This document shows, piece by piece, positions 1 through 12,950 of a stretch of 64,000 nt of DNA. The position numbers and the translations under genes are program-made. The notes below the pieces were generated by a model. The model made no database searches, had not been told where the DNA came from, and saw nothing but the letters and a program-made list of their open reading frames with translations. Numbering within the stretch: position 1 is the stretch's first letter; every line of letters starts with the position of its first letter. The stretch comes from Planococcus citri (taxonomy: Eukaryota > Arthropoda > Insecta > Hemiptera > Pseudococcidae): contig NC_088679.1 of the NCBI RefSeq assembly GCF_950023065.1, positions 38,006,001 through 38,070,000 on the forward strand. The letters run 5' to 3'.

Positions 1-2189
1 CGATTCAAACACAGTACATATTTCTAAACACATCTCGTGCACGTTCAAAAATTCACTCATACTCCAGCTTATTTCTCTGGACTGTGTATATGTATTGGAC
101 GAGATTGCCACACGTCTATTAAAACAGCGACAGATGAAATGCTTCCAATTATAACACACTCTCTATGTTTAGGACACTTTGAGTCGGATTGCGAACATAG
201 AATTGACATTTTGAGATATATTCTCGCCAATAACGATACATGAAGTTGTTTGAAATTGACTTCAAAGTGCGGTGAAAATGGCGTTCACAGCGAACGACAG
301 TCGACAGGGTGCCCATGTCGTTGCGGTAAAATTACACGTACCGGAGGAATAATTTCGCCGGTTATTTTTTCTCCAGCAGTTTAAAAACAAAGTGACATTT
401 ATGAGAAGCGCGGTGTCAAAGTGACGTCGTTATACGACAGGTTTCATAATTCATATCGAGTGTGTTTCAACACCTAAGTAGATCAAAAGAATAGCTCGGT
501 TAATATTTGTTCAACTTTGCGGAAACATTTTTTGGCTTATGATCAAAAGACTCTATCGTCGAGATAATTGGTTCAAAGCATCGCGTCGGTGTATACATAT
601 TTGTTAAATGAAAATTGCTACACGATGATGAGAGTAAGTATAGAACTTTCGCTGAGCGATTTTATTTCGGTAATTATCGCAGTTTTTCGGGCTCTAGAAT
701 GGAAATATCGACGAAAGAAGGATAAAGAGTACCTACGTATATACCTACGTAAAGCGTTCCAACAAACGCCTTGTAATTCCGTTTGATTTACTTTTTTTTT
801 GCTCTCTTTCATGTCGTATACTATTTGAATTTGAAATATGAGCCACTTAATGCAAATGGAGTTAGCAGCCATAATACAAAGAAGCAATGTTCGAAAGGTT
901 TCCTTGTCGCGCGGCGGAAAAGAGCTTTGAGAAACGAAAAGTTTAGCATGTCAAACCTTTTAACAATGGATATAACAAAACTTTCATCGTATGTGTGAGA
1001 GAAGATGGCGAAAGAGGTAAGAATAAATGTCAGAGCTAGGCGAGACACATGCCACTTTACGTGTACACAAGCGAAAATGAAAGTTCATTTTACAAGAATA
1101 TCGTCGTATAAGTTTTCGTCGATTCTAGGCAATTTTTATGCACAGCCTTTCTTCTGCGTCTCCGTCGAGACTTTGCTCGACGAAGACGAGCGCGACGATT
1201 TCAACTTATCTCGTAAGCAGGATTTGCATCGGTATCTTTGACGAGGCTTTTCCGCACATGCTGCTGATAGCGAGTGTGAGTTGCTTATAGATATGTACCT
1301 ACTACCTACCTAGCTATTCGAATTACGTATAATTTGTATTCCATGTTAAACGTGTAATGTTACATTTCCCTTCCTCTCTAACTTCACCATCTTTCAAAAT
1401 GTAATTTCAACCTACGAATTTTAAAACATCAAATCTAATCGACAGTCGACACGTTCGCGAGGATCGGGGTTGAAAAAAAAACATCCCACGACGTGTTAAA
1501 ATCGTAAGAAGATATACTTCGTTTAACCAAAAAATCGAGTAGTTTTTACGTTTTCGCACCGAATGGGGCGCTTTTCGAATCCATTAATCAATTTGGCTTA
1601 TATTTAAAAATAAGACTCGCTGCAAAATAGAATAAAACTTGATTTATTAAAAACCATTTCTACGGCAATTTTTCGCTTAGCGTCTCGCTTCTCGAATCCG
1701 TTAACGTTTTAAATCTGATAAAAGTTGCAAAATTTCGTGTTTTATTACAATCGAACTGGTAATTTATGTAAGAAATTTGCAACATTACGCGTATATTTCT
1801 TTTTTCCTATCGTTGCCTCATTTCCTCGTGAAATTGTACAGATTGTTGAACAGTTTGACAGTTTTTTCTACTATTTTTTCCTCTCATTTTTTTTTCGCAG
1901 CGCAATTACCTCTTTTTTTCCATCTCGTGTATAGTTCCTCGTTTAGTGTTGAAATTTTTTCCTGTATTTTTGGTTGGGTAGATTTTTTTGGGCATGCGTG
2001 AAGTATTTTTGAGTTAGAGTTTTGCCAAAAGATGCATTTTTTAGCGTATTTTTTTGCTTTCGGGCCCTAAGGTCAGTTTTTTTGAATGAAAAAAAAACCA
2101 CATTAATGATATTTTATCCTTCCAACTGAAAATTAAGTACCCCAAAATTGAGAAAACTGAAAAATTTAGGAGGGTGGTGGGAGGGGGAG
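1..2189. other. Non-coding, no gene recognised
   Basis: Short open frames only, mostly F/K/R-rich chance translations. TACCTACTACCTACC near 1297 is an example of the window-wide TACCTAC motif. The segment from about 2040 may be a further, very diverged unit of the following tandem repeat. Confidence 0.6.
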
Positions 2190-2600
2190 ATTCCAGAAGA
2201 GAGTTATTTGGAGAAAATTTGACACAGAAATTGATTTTATAAGAGTATTCATAAACTTTTCTGTGGTTAATTTTTCGGTGTTAGGACATCTGCACAGGGG
2301 TGCCAACATTGCTTACGAATCGGGAGGGAGTTTCTCTCAAAAAGGAGGTTATTTTGAAGAATCCTAACACAGAATTTGAGAATTTTTGAAAAATGTCCAT
2401 GAACCCTGGTTCTATGTATTTTTTATTTTGGGATCTCTGCACAGATGGACCAACATTACTTGGTGATCCGATGGCAGTTTTTTCTGGCAAAAAGTTTAAT
2501 TTGGAAGAATTTTGACTCAGAAATTACTTTATTCTGTTTTATTTATTTTATTTTTTCAATTTCAGGGCCTTTGTACAGATATGTACATCCTCGAATTGGG
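2190..2600 (+). repeat. Diverged tandem repeat, unit about 147 bp, roughly three copies
   Basis: Corresponding segments recur with a period of about 145-148 bp. Examples are GAAAATTTGACACAGAAATTG (near 2215), GAATCCTAACACAGAATTTG (near 2360) and GAATTTTGACTCAGAAATTA (near 2507). A second marker is GACATCTGCACAGG (2284), GATCTCTGCACAGATGG (2432) and CCTTTGTACAGATATG (2570). Copies are strongly diverged. No coding frame is kept. Confidence 0.75.
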
Positions 2601-3033
2601 CGTCTTCAAAGTTTATCAGTTTTACTGCAAGAAATTTCAAAATCTGAAAATTTATACATAATTGGTACGAAAATGAGTCAAACCCAGAATCCTCCACTTT
2701 TCACTATTTTGAGAAAAACGAAAAAAACTGGTGGAAGGTGGGTATCAGTAGTAGCAGGTTTCTGATCTCGCCTATATACTTATAGTGCTTCGGGTAACAA
2801 TCGAATTGACAAAAAAAAATTTTTCTCAAGTCTTTCCATATAGCAGTAATTCACAATACCTTTTTGGAGAATTCTGGTTATTGACTCCAAGTCCGTAAAA
2901 AATGTCGAAAATACACGAAAATGCATGATAAAATGAGGGATAATTCTATTTATTCAAGTCTGTTGAAAGTATCTTGAAGTTGTTTACAGTCGACTGGAAT
3001 GAAAAAAAAATTTTTTTGAAGTATTTTTTCAAA

Positions 3034-3345
3034 GTTTGACTTGATTCTAGTACTTTGGACCCCCTAAACATCATGGTATCAGATGGGGTAAAATGTAAAA
3101 TGGCTATTGATGCGTACCTGTACCTACTAACTGTACCCAAAACGACCATAATCTCATTTTTGAAAATTTTGGACATTTTTCGGAGTTTGACTCGGACCCG
3201 GTACTTTGGACCCCCCCCCCTGACTGCGTCATTGTGTCAGATAGGTAAAAACGGAGAATTGCAATCGATGCGTACTTACTAACTGTACCCAAAACAATCA
3301 TAACCTCATTTTTGAAAAATTTGGAGAATTCTGGGTTTGACTCTA
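3034..3345 (+). repeat. Tandem repeat, unit about 150 bp, two copies plus the start of a third
   Basis: GTTTGACT starts units at 3034, 3185 and 3335. Within units, GTACTTTGGACCCCC, ATCAGATGG/GTCAGATAGG, GATGCGTAC, TACTAACTGTACCCAAAAC and CATAA(T/C)CTCATTTTTGAAAA recur in the same order. A further relic of the unit boundary (TTTGGAGAATTCTGG then TTGACTC) is at about 2862-2888. An inverted copy of the same boundary is at 2675-2695. Confidence 0.85.
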
Positions 3346-3360
3346 AGGTACTCAAATGAT

Positions 3361-6300
3361 GATGATTATTTTATTGGGTGGCCCAGGAGAAGTCATAAAA
3401 AAAAATAACAAAATCAGAGCGTTCAACTTCTTCATCATTGGTTCGAATTCGAATTCATTTACTTACCTAATGAAATTCAGAAGCAAAAATTTTCTTCAGA
3501 TCCTAATTTCAACGCGCCAAGTCCATTAGAAGTAGTTTCAAGGCGTGGAACCTTCAGCTATAAATTTTATAAATTACAGATTTTCAAAAAGTTTCCTAAA
3601 AACCGTATTGGTTTCTGCCGATTTGAAACCATTGGGTCATTTCTCCAGCGATTTCATCAAATGGTTCGAATTCGAAATCGGTTCCAATCGATTGGAGGAG
3701 GGAGAGGGGAGGCCGAAAATATGATATGTACATGCCAAGGGTCAGCTTTACACGCCAATTTGGTAAAATTTCGATAGTTCATCATTTTGGTCCTTTGATT
3801 TTCAAAAATTCACCAAAAATTAAAAAAAAACTCATTTGAATCGTCAACTTGTCCAAAATGGTCATATTTTGCATAAAATTCACTCAAAATCACACCCAGA
3901 GGTAAGAAATGGAACACTAAACACACCCTGATCAATATTGTAGATTTCCATCTTCGACTCAGCGTACGAATATTTTTTACATCCTCTCTCCTCTTCTCCA
4001 TCTACTCTACACACCTTGAAAAGTAACATGTACCTGAAAACCAATTTATGTAAATTTCATACATCGCAGTCATGTGACTCGTACGCGTAGAAAAATTTGA
4101 AGAAAAAAAAAATCGTTACGATTATCGTTGGTCCGCTAAATCTCGATATAGTTGAAACCATTAAAAAATTCCAGCTTCCAACCAGGTACCCATGCATCGA
4201 ATTTACACGGCCATTAAACACGACACAGAAGACACAGACTGATGCAGATGAAGAGACCCAAAGAAGATGAGAAGGAGAGGAGTCGAGGAGAGGATGCAAA
4301 TAAATGATATAAATACCGCGAGGCAAGCGTACCTACACATAAACATTCGATATAAAATGATCGATAAGGTAAAATGACCCTGACAGCGACCGAAGCATTG
4401 GACATGGTACACTATATAGACTGCTATTGAACCGCTGATGGCAATCGATACGCGATGGACCTGATATTTGGACTATATAAACGTAAAACTGGTAGTTATA
4501 TGGCGGATAAATTCGATTTTTTTTTCGTTATTACCTTTACCTACGTGACTCTGGAGAGATGCAGCCTCATCTCTTCTTAAGGTTCGGGGATTCTAATAGG
4601 TAAGGAAGAGATAGAGGTGCTCAGCAGTGGAGTTATTAGATTAATAATAAGCTACGCGTGGTGATCAGGTAAGGTACAGGGGGTGGCTAATGTCGAGGTT
4701 ATGTTAATACCATTATTACCATTTTTATTAAATGCTGAGCTTAGCAGTTATGTATGTATATCGTAGCAGGAGAAAATAACCAATTGATTATGTATCGGTT
4801 GGTTGTTTCATTTCTCCTGGCAGAAAGGACAGGTCGACGATGGATGGTCCCAAATACCTACAGCTAGCAATACATATTCGTATAGACGCTCGTGGATACG
4901 GTAGCAGTAATGTTGAGAACGACTATAATTGCAGTTATCAGCTCTAATACGACCAGTTCAATCTTTAATTTCGGTAGTTGAACTTACTTTATTGGAAACC
5001 GGTACGACGGTCGCATGAATTTCAACGCCTTTTTCCTCCCCCTTTCTCTTCTATGTAAGGTACGTGCTCGAAAAAATTTTTTCCAACCAATACCAAAAAA
5101 AAAAGTAGTCGAACGCGTGGAGGTGTATGTGTGTGGTGCGACGTCATTTTATTGAGACGTTAACAACTCGCCTTCAGCGGTTGTTCCAAAGTAATTGAAG
5201 CTTTTTCTTTTTCTCCAGCATCTTCCAGGCTATGGAATAATACGGAGACGAGCATCACGATGAAGGAAAACACGTGTATGGCGCGCAAATTACGAGTATC
5301 TGGTACTTGGTATTCGTCCTAATATTTGTTCGATTTTTTCCATCGTCAGTAGGTACGAGATGAAATTAGTGGCCAATTTCTTTAGGTACGTGAAAATTCG
5401 ACTGTAGTTTTGATACAGGCTACCTGATCGCGTCTCTGATGAGGTTCAAATTACTATTAAAATGCTTCTCGATGTGGTAACTGTTTCGACATCCGAATAT
5501 AAGAAGCTATTTCAGGTAGTCGAACCTAAGCGAGCGAGCAGCGCGCACGTTTACCAAGTTGAACGATTAACGATATTTCAATACGGTGTATAATTAATAA
5601 TTACAATGACTGAAATTTATTTAATGCCCAGCGCGCGTTATTTCTTAAACAGATAATGATCGTAAAATAGTTTTGTATGGCTTGGCCACTATATATTAAT
5701 AGCATACCGGTATCTTTTTATATACTCTGCGTACAATAGAGCATTCTAGTTATAAATACCAATGTTATAAGATATTATCGTTCAATCCAGTTTCAGCAGT
5801 AAAAATCATCCGGACGTAGCTCGCGTTCTTCCATAGGTAACCATCTAGTCTCTCTATATATTTATACAGAGGCATTATACACGTCCCCAGTACAAATAAC
5901 GTACCTACTACCGATACATTGATTCAATTTATCTATCTGGTTAATAGCCACCGTCTATATGCTATCTGCATACCCCAAACGAGCAAATTAATCGAGCAAA
6001 TTTTTTCTCCTCGTCGCTCGTTTCCAAATACCAAAACAAACAAAAAATCGTGCCAAATCCGCGCAGCCAGACTTTCCTCAACCCTGAATTAGGAATTTAA
6101 TTAAACGAACGAGAAAAATCTTCTCAAAAAACCAAACCAGTTTATCAGCTACTATACAGCTAGGCTGACGGAGAAGCCTCTATGGAAACTGATACCAGGC
6201 AGAAGCTATAATTTAGATTGGTTTCGCACGTAAGAATCGATTATCAAGTAAGCGGGGGTAGCTCGATAATTATTCTAAAATTATAGTTTTACCCTATTTT

Positions 6301-8109
6301 TTCGATTAAGCAAATTAACGCGGTTAGATTTTTATACGATATAAAACCACAGCCTATAGTCGGGGTCTTCTTCGTTATTGGATTTTTTTCCACTAACATG
6401 TAGAGTTGGTGGTAAATTAATTAGAACCAACGTAGGCTTTTGCATTATTTCCACCTTCTTTCGGTATATAATAACTGAATTAAAAAAATGAATCTTTTGG
6501 AAGAGTGGTCTATATACTGGGCGTAGTCGATGACCTTAATCTGACCGAAGTTGTTATTTATATATGGGTAAAAGTTTTGGAAGAAAGGGTTTTCGGAACA
6601 TTGTATGTATGGTACGTATTTATAATATATATAAACGTAATAATTTCTGGACAGTTTGTACGGTACCTACCTACAGAGCTTGGAAGAAGGTTTAGCCACT
6701 GTTATATAGTATACCGGTTTATCTAAAAGTGCTTTTATTATTTTTAAATTTATTACCATCGGTGTACGTAGCGCGTTTATACTACACAGTGAAGAGAAAC
6801 ACAGAGAACGAGAGACGCTGACGATGATGCGGAGTGGTTTGATTGTCAGTATAGCCTTTGGTCATTGGTATTAAACGAAATAATGGTTTAGGTTCACCTT
6901 GGAACGTCTCTCAAAAAAGCAGTAATTTTTTAAAACCTTCCAAATATGAAATATTACCCACTGCAAGTACCCCTACCTCGACCTCTTCCCTCGACCATCA
7001 CTCAACCTGTATTTATTAGGGGAAAATGGTTCCGATTTGAATTTTTACAGAAATTGGATCGAAGAAATAGGTATCTCGATTAAAATTGGTCGAAAAGTAG
7101 CAATTCGATGATGATATTTTTTCATTCGATCAAAACTATGGGATTAGATACAATAAGATGAAGCAATTAGCATATCCAGTTTAGGTAAAATCATGAATAA
7201 AATATTTTCAAATATAGGTAATATCAAAATACTTTGACTACATTTGCCCAAAGTGCACAAAAAATAAAAGATTCAAGATAATTCATTCCTATTTAAAAAT
7301 CTCGAAAGCAAAATGTCCAAGTCCCAAAAAACAATTAATCACACTTGCATATTAGACATCACACATTACGAGTATATGTGTAAAGGGACAATTTTATGCT
7401 CCACTGTTGTGTTTCTGTTCAGTTTTTTCATCAAACCCTTGGTTTTTCCCAAAAATTGTTGTTCAATGAAAAGAAAAATCAAAAAAATCACATTGTACCA
7501 ATTAGAAATTTCTTGATCCAAATCTGTATCTTCTCAACTTTCTCAGATTTCATGATAGGTTAGCCATCTCAAAACATTGATTCAAGAAAGTAAGGTGTGA
7601 CTTTTCCAGCGACTTGAGAAGAAAAACAATCAATTATATCAAATTGTCTTTTTCACATCTACTCGACGTACTGTTCGTTTTCTGATATGTACATTTGGAT
7701 CAAGCAAGTCGCCTCTTCAACATTTTACATTTTTGAAGCAATAAGGTTAAGGACATCTCAAGAAACTGAAATTTTACGGCTGGAGGCGAAACGAAGCATT
7801 CAATTCATTGTACTCGTATGTGTAAGTTATCATTTTTTTCTTTTTTTTAAAACAGATATGTATTTGAGATGATACGTTTCTCAATTCAAACGTTCTGCCA
7901 TGTTGTTGAAAATTTTGAGATGTAAGCTTCGAGGTTTTCCAAGATCTTGGCAGTGTACTCAATTTCAATTGGAATTTTTGAATGCATGGTAAATAACCAT
8001 ACAAATAAAGTGCAAAAATCTCAAAATGTTTTTTTTCCAGATGTACTTTACCTTATCTCCTCAAAGGTGCGATTTCTCCATATAGGTACTAAATAATATC
8101 TAAAAAATC
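3361..8109. other. Non-coding, no gene recognised
   Basis: AT-rich sequence with many TACCTA/TAGGTA motifs. GGTTCGAATTCGAA recurs at 3440 and 3664, but no tRNA cloverleaf can be built around either. No splice-supported frame was found. Confidence 0.55.
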
Positions 8110-8760
8110 AAAAAAGAAAAAAAAGAAAAGAAAAAAAATGAAAAATTCTTCTATTTAAAAAACAATCAAACAATAAAAATTTATACATAAAACTAATAGT
8201 GATTTTCAAAAAAATGAAAAAAAAAAAAAGGATAAGTAAGGTATTTTAAATAACAAAAGTTAAACACGTCGTATATTTTAAATATAAATCTTATTATTAA
8301 TTAAATCACGAAAAAAGACTAGGTCTCATAAATCACAATCAAAAGACGCGTTCAACTTATCTGTACACATATTCGCAGAATTAGAAAAGAAAAAAATCTA
8401 TACATATGTACAAACATTTCGATTAAAAAAAATAATAGTAGATACGTATAATTACAAAAATGGAACACATATTCTTTCTCATATATCCTAATAGTGTCTT
8501 GAAGAATTCATGTTTCTCGAAGAAATCACGTTTCTTATAAATCACAATATAAAACAAAAATGCATTCAACCAATCCTGGTACATACGTATATCAAATAAA
8601 TTAGAAACAAAAATATCTATCTACAAACAATAATATGATTTTTAGAAAAATGAAAAAAATTGACATTCGAAATAGAAAAAAAATGGAACACTATGGTTTT
8701 ATTTTCAAAAAAAAAAAACATAAAACTACGTTTAAAAAAAGACTAGTGTCGTAAAATCGC
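8110..8760 (+). repeat. A-rich diverged tandem repeat, unit about 205 bp, about three copies
   Basis: Two clear copies align: CATAAATCACAATC (8327) with TATAAATCACAATA (8535). Each is followed by GTTCAAC/ATTCAAC, a TGTACACAT/GGTACATAC segment, AATTAGAAA, AAAATCTAT and TACAAACA. The marker AAAAAAGACTAG(G/T) occurs at 8311 and 8737. An earlier partial copy, with CAAACAATAAAAATTTAT and TGATTTTCAAAAAAATG, lies at about 8160-8220. There is no coding potential. Confidence 0.65.
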
Positions 8761-9281
8761 CGTGATGTTTTTCGTGATGATTAATTTCACTTTTATTCCC
8801 CCTTTGTAATTTTTCATCCCCGTGAAAAGTCACCGGAAAAGTAATTATACACCCTGCTCTCTATAAGAAGCAATGATGTTTTGAGAAAGGGAAGTATTTT
8901 GCATCTATTTTGTACGTAGTACATTTTTAGAAATACATGAAACGAAAATTTGTGCATTACTCGCACTTTTCCTCGAATTTTGATTACGAATTTTGTATAA
9001 CTTAAGTAAGTAAACTTAAAGTGGACACGGGATATCCCCTCAAAAAAATGGCATTTCTATACTACGAATTGAATACATATAGGTAAACTAGAATTAGACA
9101 TCGTAACATTAACTTTCTCGAATATTATTCAATACAGAACAGTCTAGACTTATTATTTTTTGTGCAGAGATGCAAAATTACCAGAATTTTTTGTGCTTTT
9201 AATAACATCTTAAAATGACTTACTTATTTTCTTATGTAAGTACATATTCTATTACTATTACGGCGAATGGCGAAAGTTCTT

Positions 9282-9304
9282 GCTTACCTGGAACAAAAAA
9301 AAAA
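9282..9304 (-). other. Recursive-splice-like site 1
   Basis: On the minus strand a T10 tract is followed by GTTCCAG|GTAAGC (junction 9288/9287): a strong 3' splice site directly abutting a strong 5' splice site. Insect recursive splice points in long introns have exactly this form. No coding exon can fit at the site. Confidence 0.45.
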
Positions 9305-10699
9305 TACATCATGGATTAGTTTATTTCAATTTATTGTCATTTTTTCAATTCTACATTTCATAATAATTATTAGATCTGATTTATTATTTTCAATCAAAAT
9401 TGGGAATTAAGTATGTTCAAAATCAACGAATCTATGCACTTTTATGGAATCCAGCTTCTTCATATTTTTGTAGGTAGGTAGTAGGTACCCACTTATTAAT
9501 AACCAGTCTCACAAAACATCACTTATTGAATCACACCTGATCAATTCCGATCGAGTCATTTCTCTCTGGGGAAAAAATGTTGAACAGTTTGGGCGCTCAT
9601 CGGCAACAAATACTTGATGGATTCGAGATGTTAATTTACACAACTCGATGCTAATGCTCTTTAGCATAATCAGACCGTAACAAATGATTTCTTAGGGAAA
9701 TTTTTGCTTATCGAGAGAAAAATTGTTTAACAAAGCTGTGTAAAATAAATTGTTAAATAATTTAGACAATGTAGCGGTTTTATTCGCTAATGTGTTCGCG
9801 AGGTGAAAAAAAAGGACGAGTTAATGCGTTCGTATGTATAATTTGTTCGCCATAGAGTGTGTGGTACCTACGTTTGTGTTCTTTTTTTCGCGTTATTATC
9901 ATCGCTCTGGTATAACCAGTTTTGGTTATGCTACACACTATAAGACGATGAAGAACACAACGGGAAAAAAAAGAATAATATCTGGATCTACAACGTCCAT
10001 TTGTCCCGCGGCTCTAATAGGCCACTGACTGAAACAAGAAAGTCGTTCCTTTTGATTAAAACGACTCCTCAGAATTATCTTTTAAACGCCATTTCGGCGG
10101 TTAAGGTTATTGATATTTTATGAGCTCTATTCTCTCACATTCTTCCTGCTGTACCAAGACCAAGACGAGGAGGTGGGTTGTGTTCTATTATTGAAATAAG
10201 TCTATCCTGTTTCCATCACATACATATACGTAGACTTACTACTACATATAGCAGCCTACATAGACACACAGTACTTGTAAAATAAAAAATAAAAAAAAGT
10301 CTCTCTCTTCATACACATCAGAGCGGTATACTATACTATACATATGTAAGTATACATACATAGAGTAAACGCTGCTATGAAACAGGATATTTCATTTCCC
10401 ATTTTAATGCAACTTAATACCCTTCTTTTTTCTCTCTCTATAGTTTTCTCTCTGTCTCCGTATCCAAGTGACGGCTTTAAATTGAGAAATAAACGATTTA
10501 TGGTGGAAATATGTGTAAGTATAGGCGCGTATCTCGTATGCGAACCAAGGCAAAGGCACACGGGATGATCGGTGCTAGGAAATTTATCGCACCGTGTAAA
10601 TTAAATCGTTGTATTTAATTATGTTAGAAGTTAATTCTTAATGGCGAATACCAACTACCATAGGGTATCCGTCGTGGTTTCTGCGTCCATTAAATTCGC

Positions 10700-11060
10700 T
10701 AGCTTTTGGTCGGCGCGCCGCACTTTGTGACGGTTATCAATGGGTGTAATTTTCATTTGTAACTCGACCCGACGCGCTGCTCAGTGCTCATGCTCTTTCT
10801 CTCAGTATACGATTCTGTGTGACTTTCCGCGTATTAGTGTACATATTTTACAAAGCAATCGAAATTCTCTCATTTGCTTTGCCAACGCATCGCAACAACC
10901 ACCGCTCTATTCGATATTTGGGAAACCTTACATTGAAATAATTTGATAACTTTGTCATATTCCGATGAGACCGCATGTATGCGTTGACGTCGTCGTCGTC
11001 GCCGCCGCCATTGCTCCGGTGCTCACAGGCTGACCCGGTGACCCTCGCAGATGCGGCATG
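10700..11060. other. CpG-dense patch with CGT/GCC repeat
   Basis: Stands out from its AT-rich surroundings: a perfect palindrome CGGCGCGCCG (10711-10720), GACCCGACGCGCTGCTC (10767 on) and a trinucleotide run of CGT then GCC (10988-11009). It could be a promoter or an untranslated exon. TCAGTG at 10781 resembles an insect initiator, but I see no splice-supported coding frame. Confidence 0.3.
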
Positions 11061-11684
11061 GTGTCGATATAAAGGCGAAAATCACTTTTAAATATTTAAA
11101 TCGTCTCGTATGGGCGATCAGGTATCGCTTCATCATCGTTAATGAATAATCGTTTACGTGCTCTTTTCCCTTCTGGTTCTTTCATTCTTTCATTTACAAT
11201 TCGTCTATGTTAATTTTTTTCTTCACACATTCGCCACGACGAATAAAAATAATAGTTCTTTGAAAAAACCATTCGCCAACAGTCCTAAATATTATGAATT
11301 TAGTAACACAGATTTGTCGAGGTCAATCTATCCTCCTATTCTCAATTCTCGGTCAGAAAATACTCAATCTTGATGTTATAATAAGAATATCAGTATATCA
11401 TGCACTCGAAACGTAGTCACTTCAGGATTTTTGAATAATATAGGTAAATTTTGCATACGGTTGAAGCAGTCGACAACTCATAAAAAACTATTCGAAAACA
11501 ATTCAAATGAAATCCTCCCAAAAATATGAAGATAAGATTAAGTAGAGGAGGGAGGGAAGACAGCAGGAAGAAAATCATTGCAATTTTTCAAAATTGATTC
11601 CAAACAGCAGGTCAACCCCCCCCCTCCCCACTAATATATATAATGAGCTCCTCGTAAAAATTAAAGTGATCTCGTGAAAAAAAA

Positions 11685-11701
11685 TCTCTCTCTCTCTCTC
11701 T
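11685..11701 (+). repeat. (TC)n microsatellite
   Basis: Eight and a half TC repeats. Confidence 0.9.
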
Positions 11702-12085
11702 GAATCATGCCCAACTCCTTTTGAAGCATTCGTTCATTTTTTTTCTATAATTTCTGAAAATTCAACCAACTGAAAACGAAACTAACGTTACTCTCTTGGG
11801 TACTTGGTCAACACTTGTACATGAATTATTAAAAAAACAAACATACAAAATGATTATTTCAAATATTTTATGATTTATGAGCCATTTCAGAAATTTATGC
11901 CTCATAAAAGCGTATGAATTGAAATTAATAGCCGGTATCACCTGCGGTATTTTCCGGTTTCGCATTTGCCAACTTTTTCACTTCGTTTCAACGGAATACA
12001 CTAATTCACCTCATTTCATTTCTTGTATGTAATTAGCAGTTTATTCGTAAATTGTATCAAAAATATCTATTGAATGTTCAAATTG

Positions 12086-12106
12086 TTTTTTTTTTTTTTT
12101 TTTTTT
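12086..12106 (+). repeat. T21 homopolymer
   Basis: Uninterrupted run of 21 T. No adjacent retroposed sequence was recognised. Confidence 0.9.
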
Positions 12107-12593
12107 GAAATGGGCCAATTTAGTTGCCTTTTTTTAAAGCACTGAAACCCAACAGAAATCATCAATGATTGAGAAATGCGAAAAAAAAAATAGATTGACT
12201 GTACCTACAATTCTTTGACTAAAAATGCAATTCTTCCAACTTTTTTATGATAGGGCTTAAGTAAAAAAAATGTACCAAATACTTTCGTACCTTTCAACCT
12301 AAGAAGGAAAAATATCATTACTATTGGAAAAAATTTTGCAACATTTAAAATCCTGTCTTTTTTAAACGGACACAAAGAACGCAGTTTCTTGCCCCCTTCG
12401 GTAAATAGAATTGAACTCAAAGAAATAAAATTTCTGGCAGAAGCCCACAAATACAAAATTCCAAAAATGTTTCAGTGAAAATACATATGATTTTTGTACC
12501 AAGATCTCTCTCAAATCGGTATGATGATATTTTTCATGTTTACTTAATGCAGATTTCTTTTTCTAAATCCTTCAACATCTTAATTTTCCTATT

Positions 12594-12616
12594 ATTTACC
12601 TGGGAGGGGGGGGGAT
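12594..12616 (-). other. Recursive-splice-like site 2
   Basis: On the minus strand a C-rich tract ending CCCTCCCAG abuts GTAAAT (junction 12600/12599). It has the same architecture as the sites at 9288 and 24906. The pyrimidine tract is a C homopolymer and could be a simple repeat, so it is weaker. Confidence 0.25.
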
Positions 12617-12699
12617 AATTCTCAAAGTATATTGCTAATTTGATCTACGAAGGAAACCTGAAAGCTTGTCAACTCATCACGTTCGATTTGGCTGAAATT

Positions 12700-12950
12700 T
12701 GGCTCCCTGAAAGTTAATGTCACCCATACTTCAGAACCGAATATTCAGCATGCGAAGTTGATTTTTCGAATTTTGGTGAATGTATGATAATGACTGAAAT
12801 AGCCTATTTACTGACAAGGGTTTCATAAAAGTGGTAAACTACGAAATGAAAATCTGAAAGTTGACTTGAATACTAAAGTCCGCCTCCCGAATCAATTGCG
12901 GCCATTTTCGAGACGATCTGGAGCCTCCAGCAGAAGTTAGTTTATCACAC
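12700..12950 (+). repeat. Dispersed repeat family copy (CTGGAGCCTCCAGC family)
   Basis: Contains GCGAAGTTGATTTTTCGAAT (near 12755) and, further on, AATCAATTGCGGCCATTTTC then GATCTGGAGCCTCCAGCAGA (near 12915). The same two blocks, in inverted orientation, are at 62130-62330, so this is an interspersed repeat and not local duplication. Confidence 0.6.

Larger units (their letters stand above)
8761..12699. other. Non-coding apart from splice-like sites and the CpG-dense patch
   Basis: Holds GTAGGTAGGTAGTAGGTACC near 9473, two recursive-splice-like sites and the CpG-dense patch. No protein similarity is recognisable. Confidence 0.55.

Noticed and set aside
2160..2190. G-rich run that might form a quadruplex
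   Set aside because: Only three clear runs of three or more G; the fourth strand is not evident.
3436..3680. GGTTCGAATTCGAA, resembling a tRNA B box, seen twice
   Set aside because: No matching A box or cloverleaf arms at tRNA distances. It is a short local repeat.
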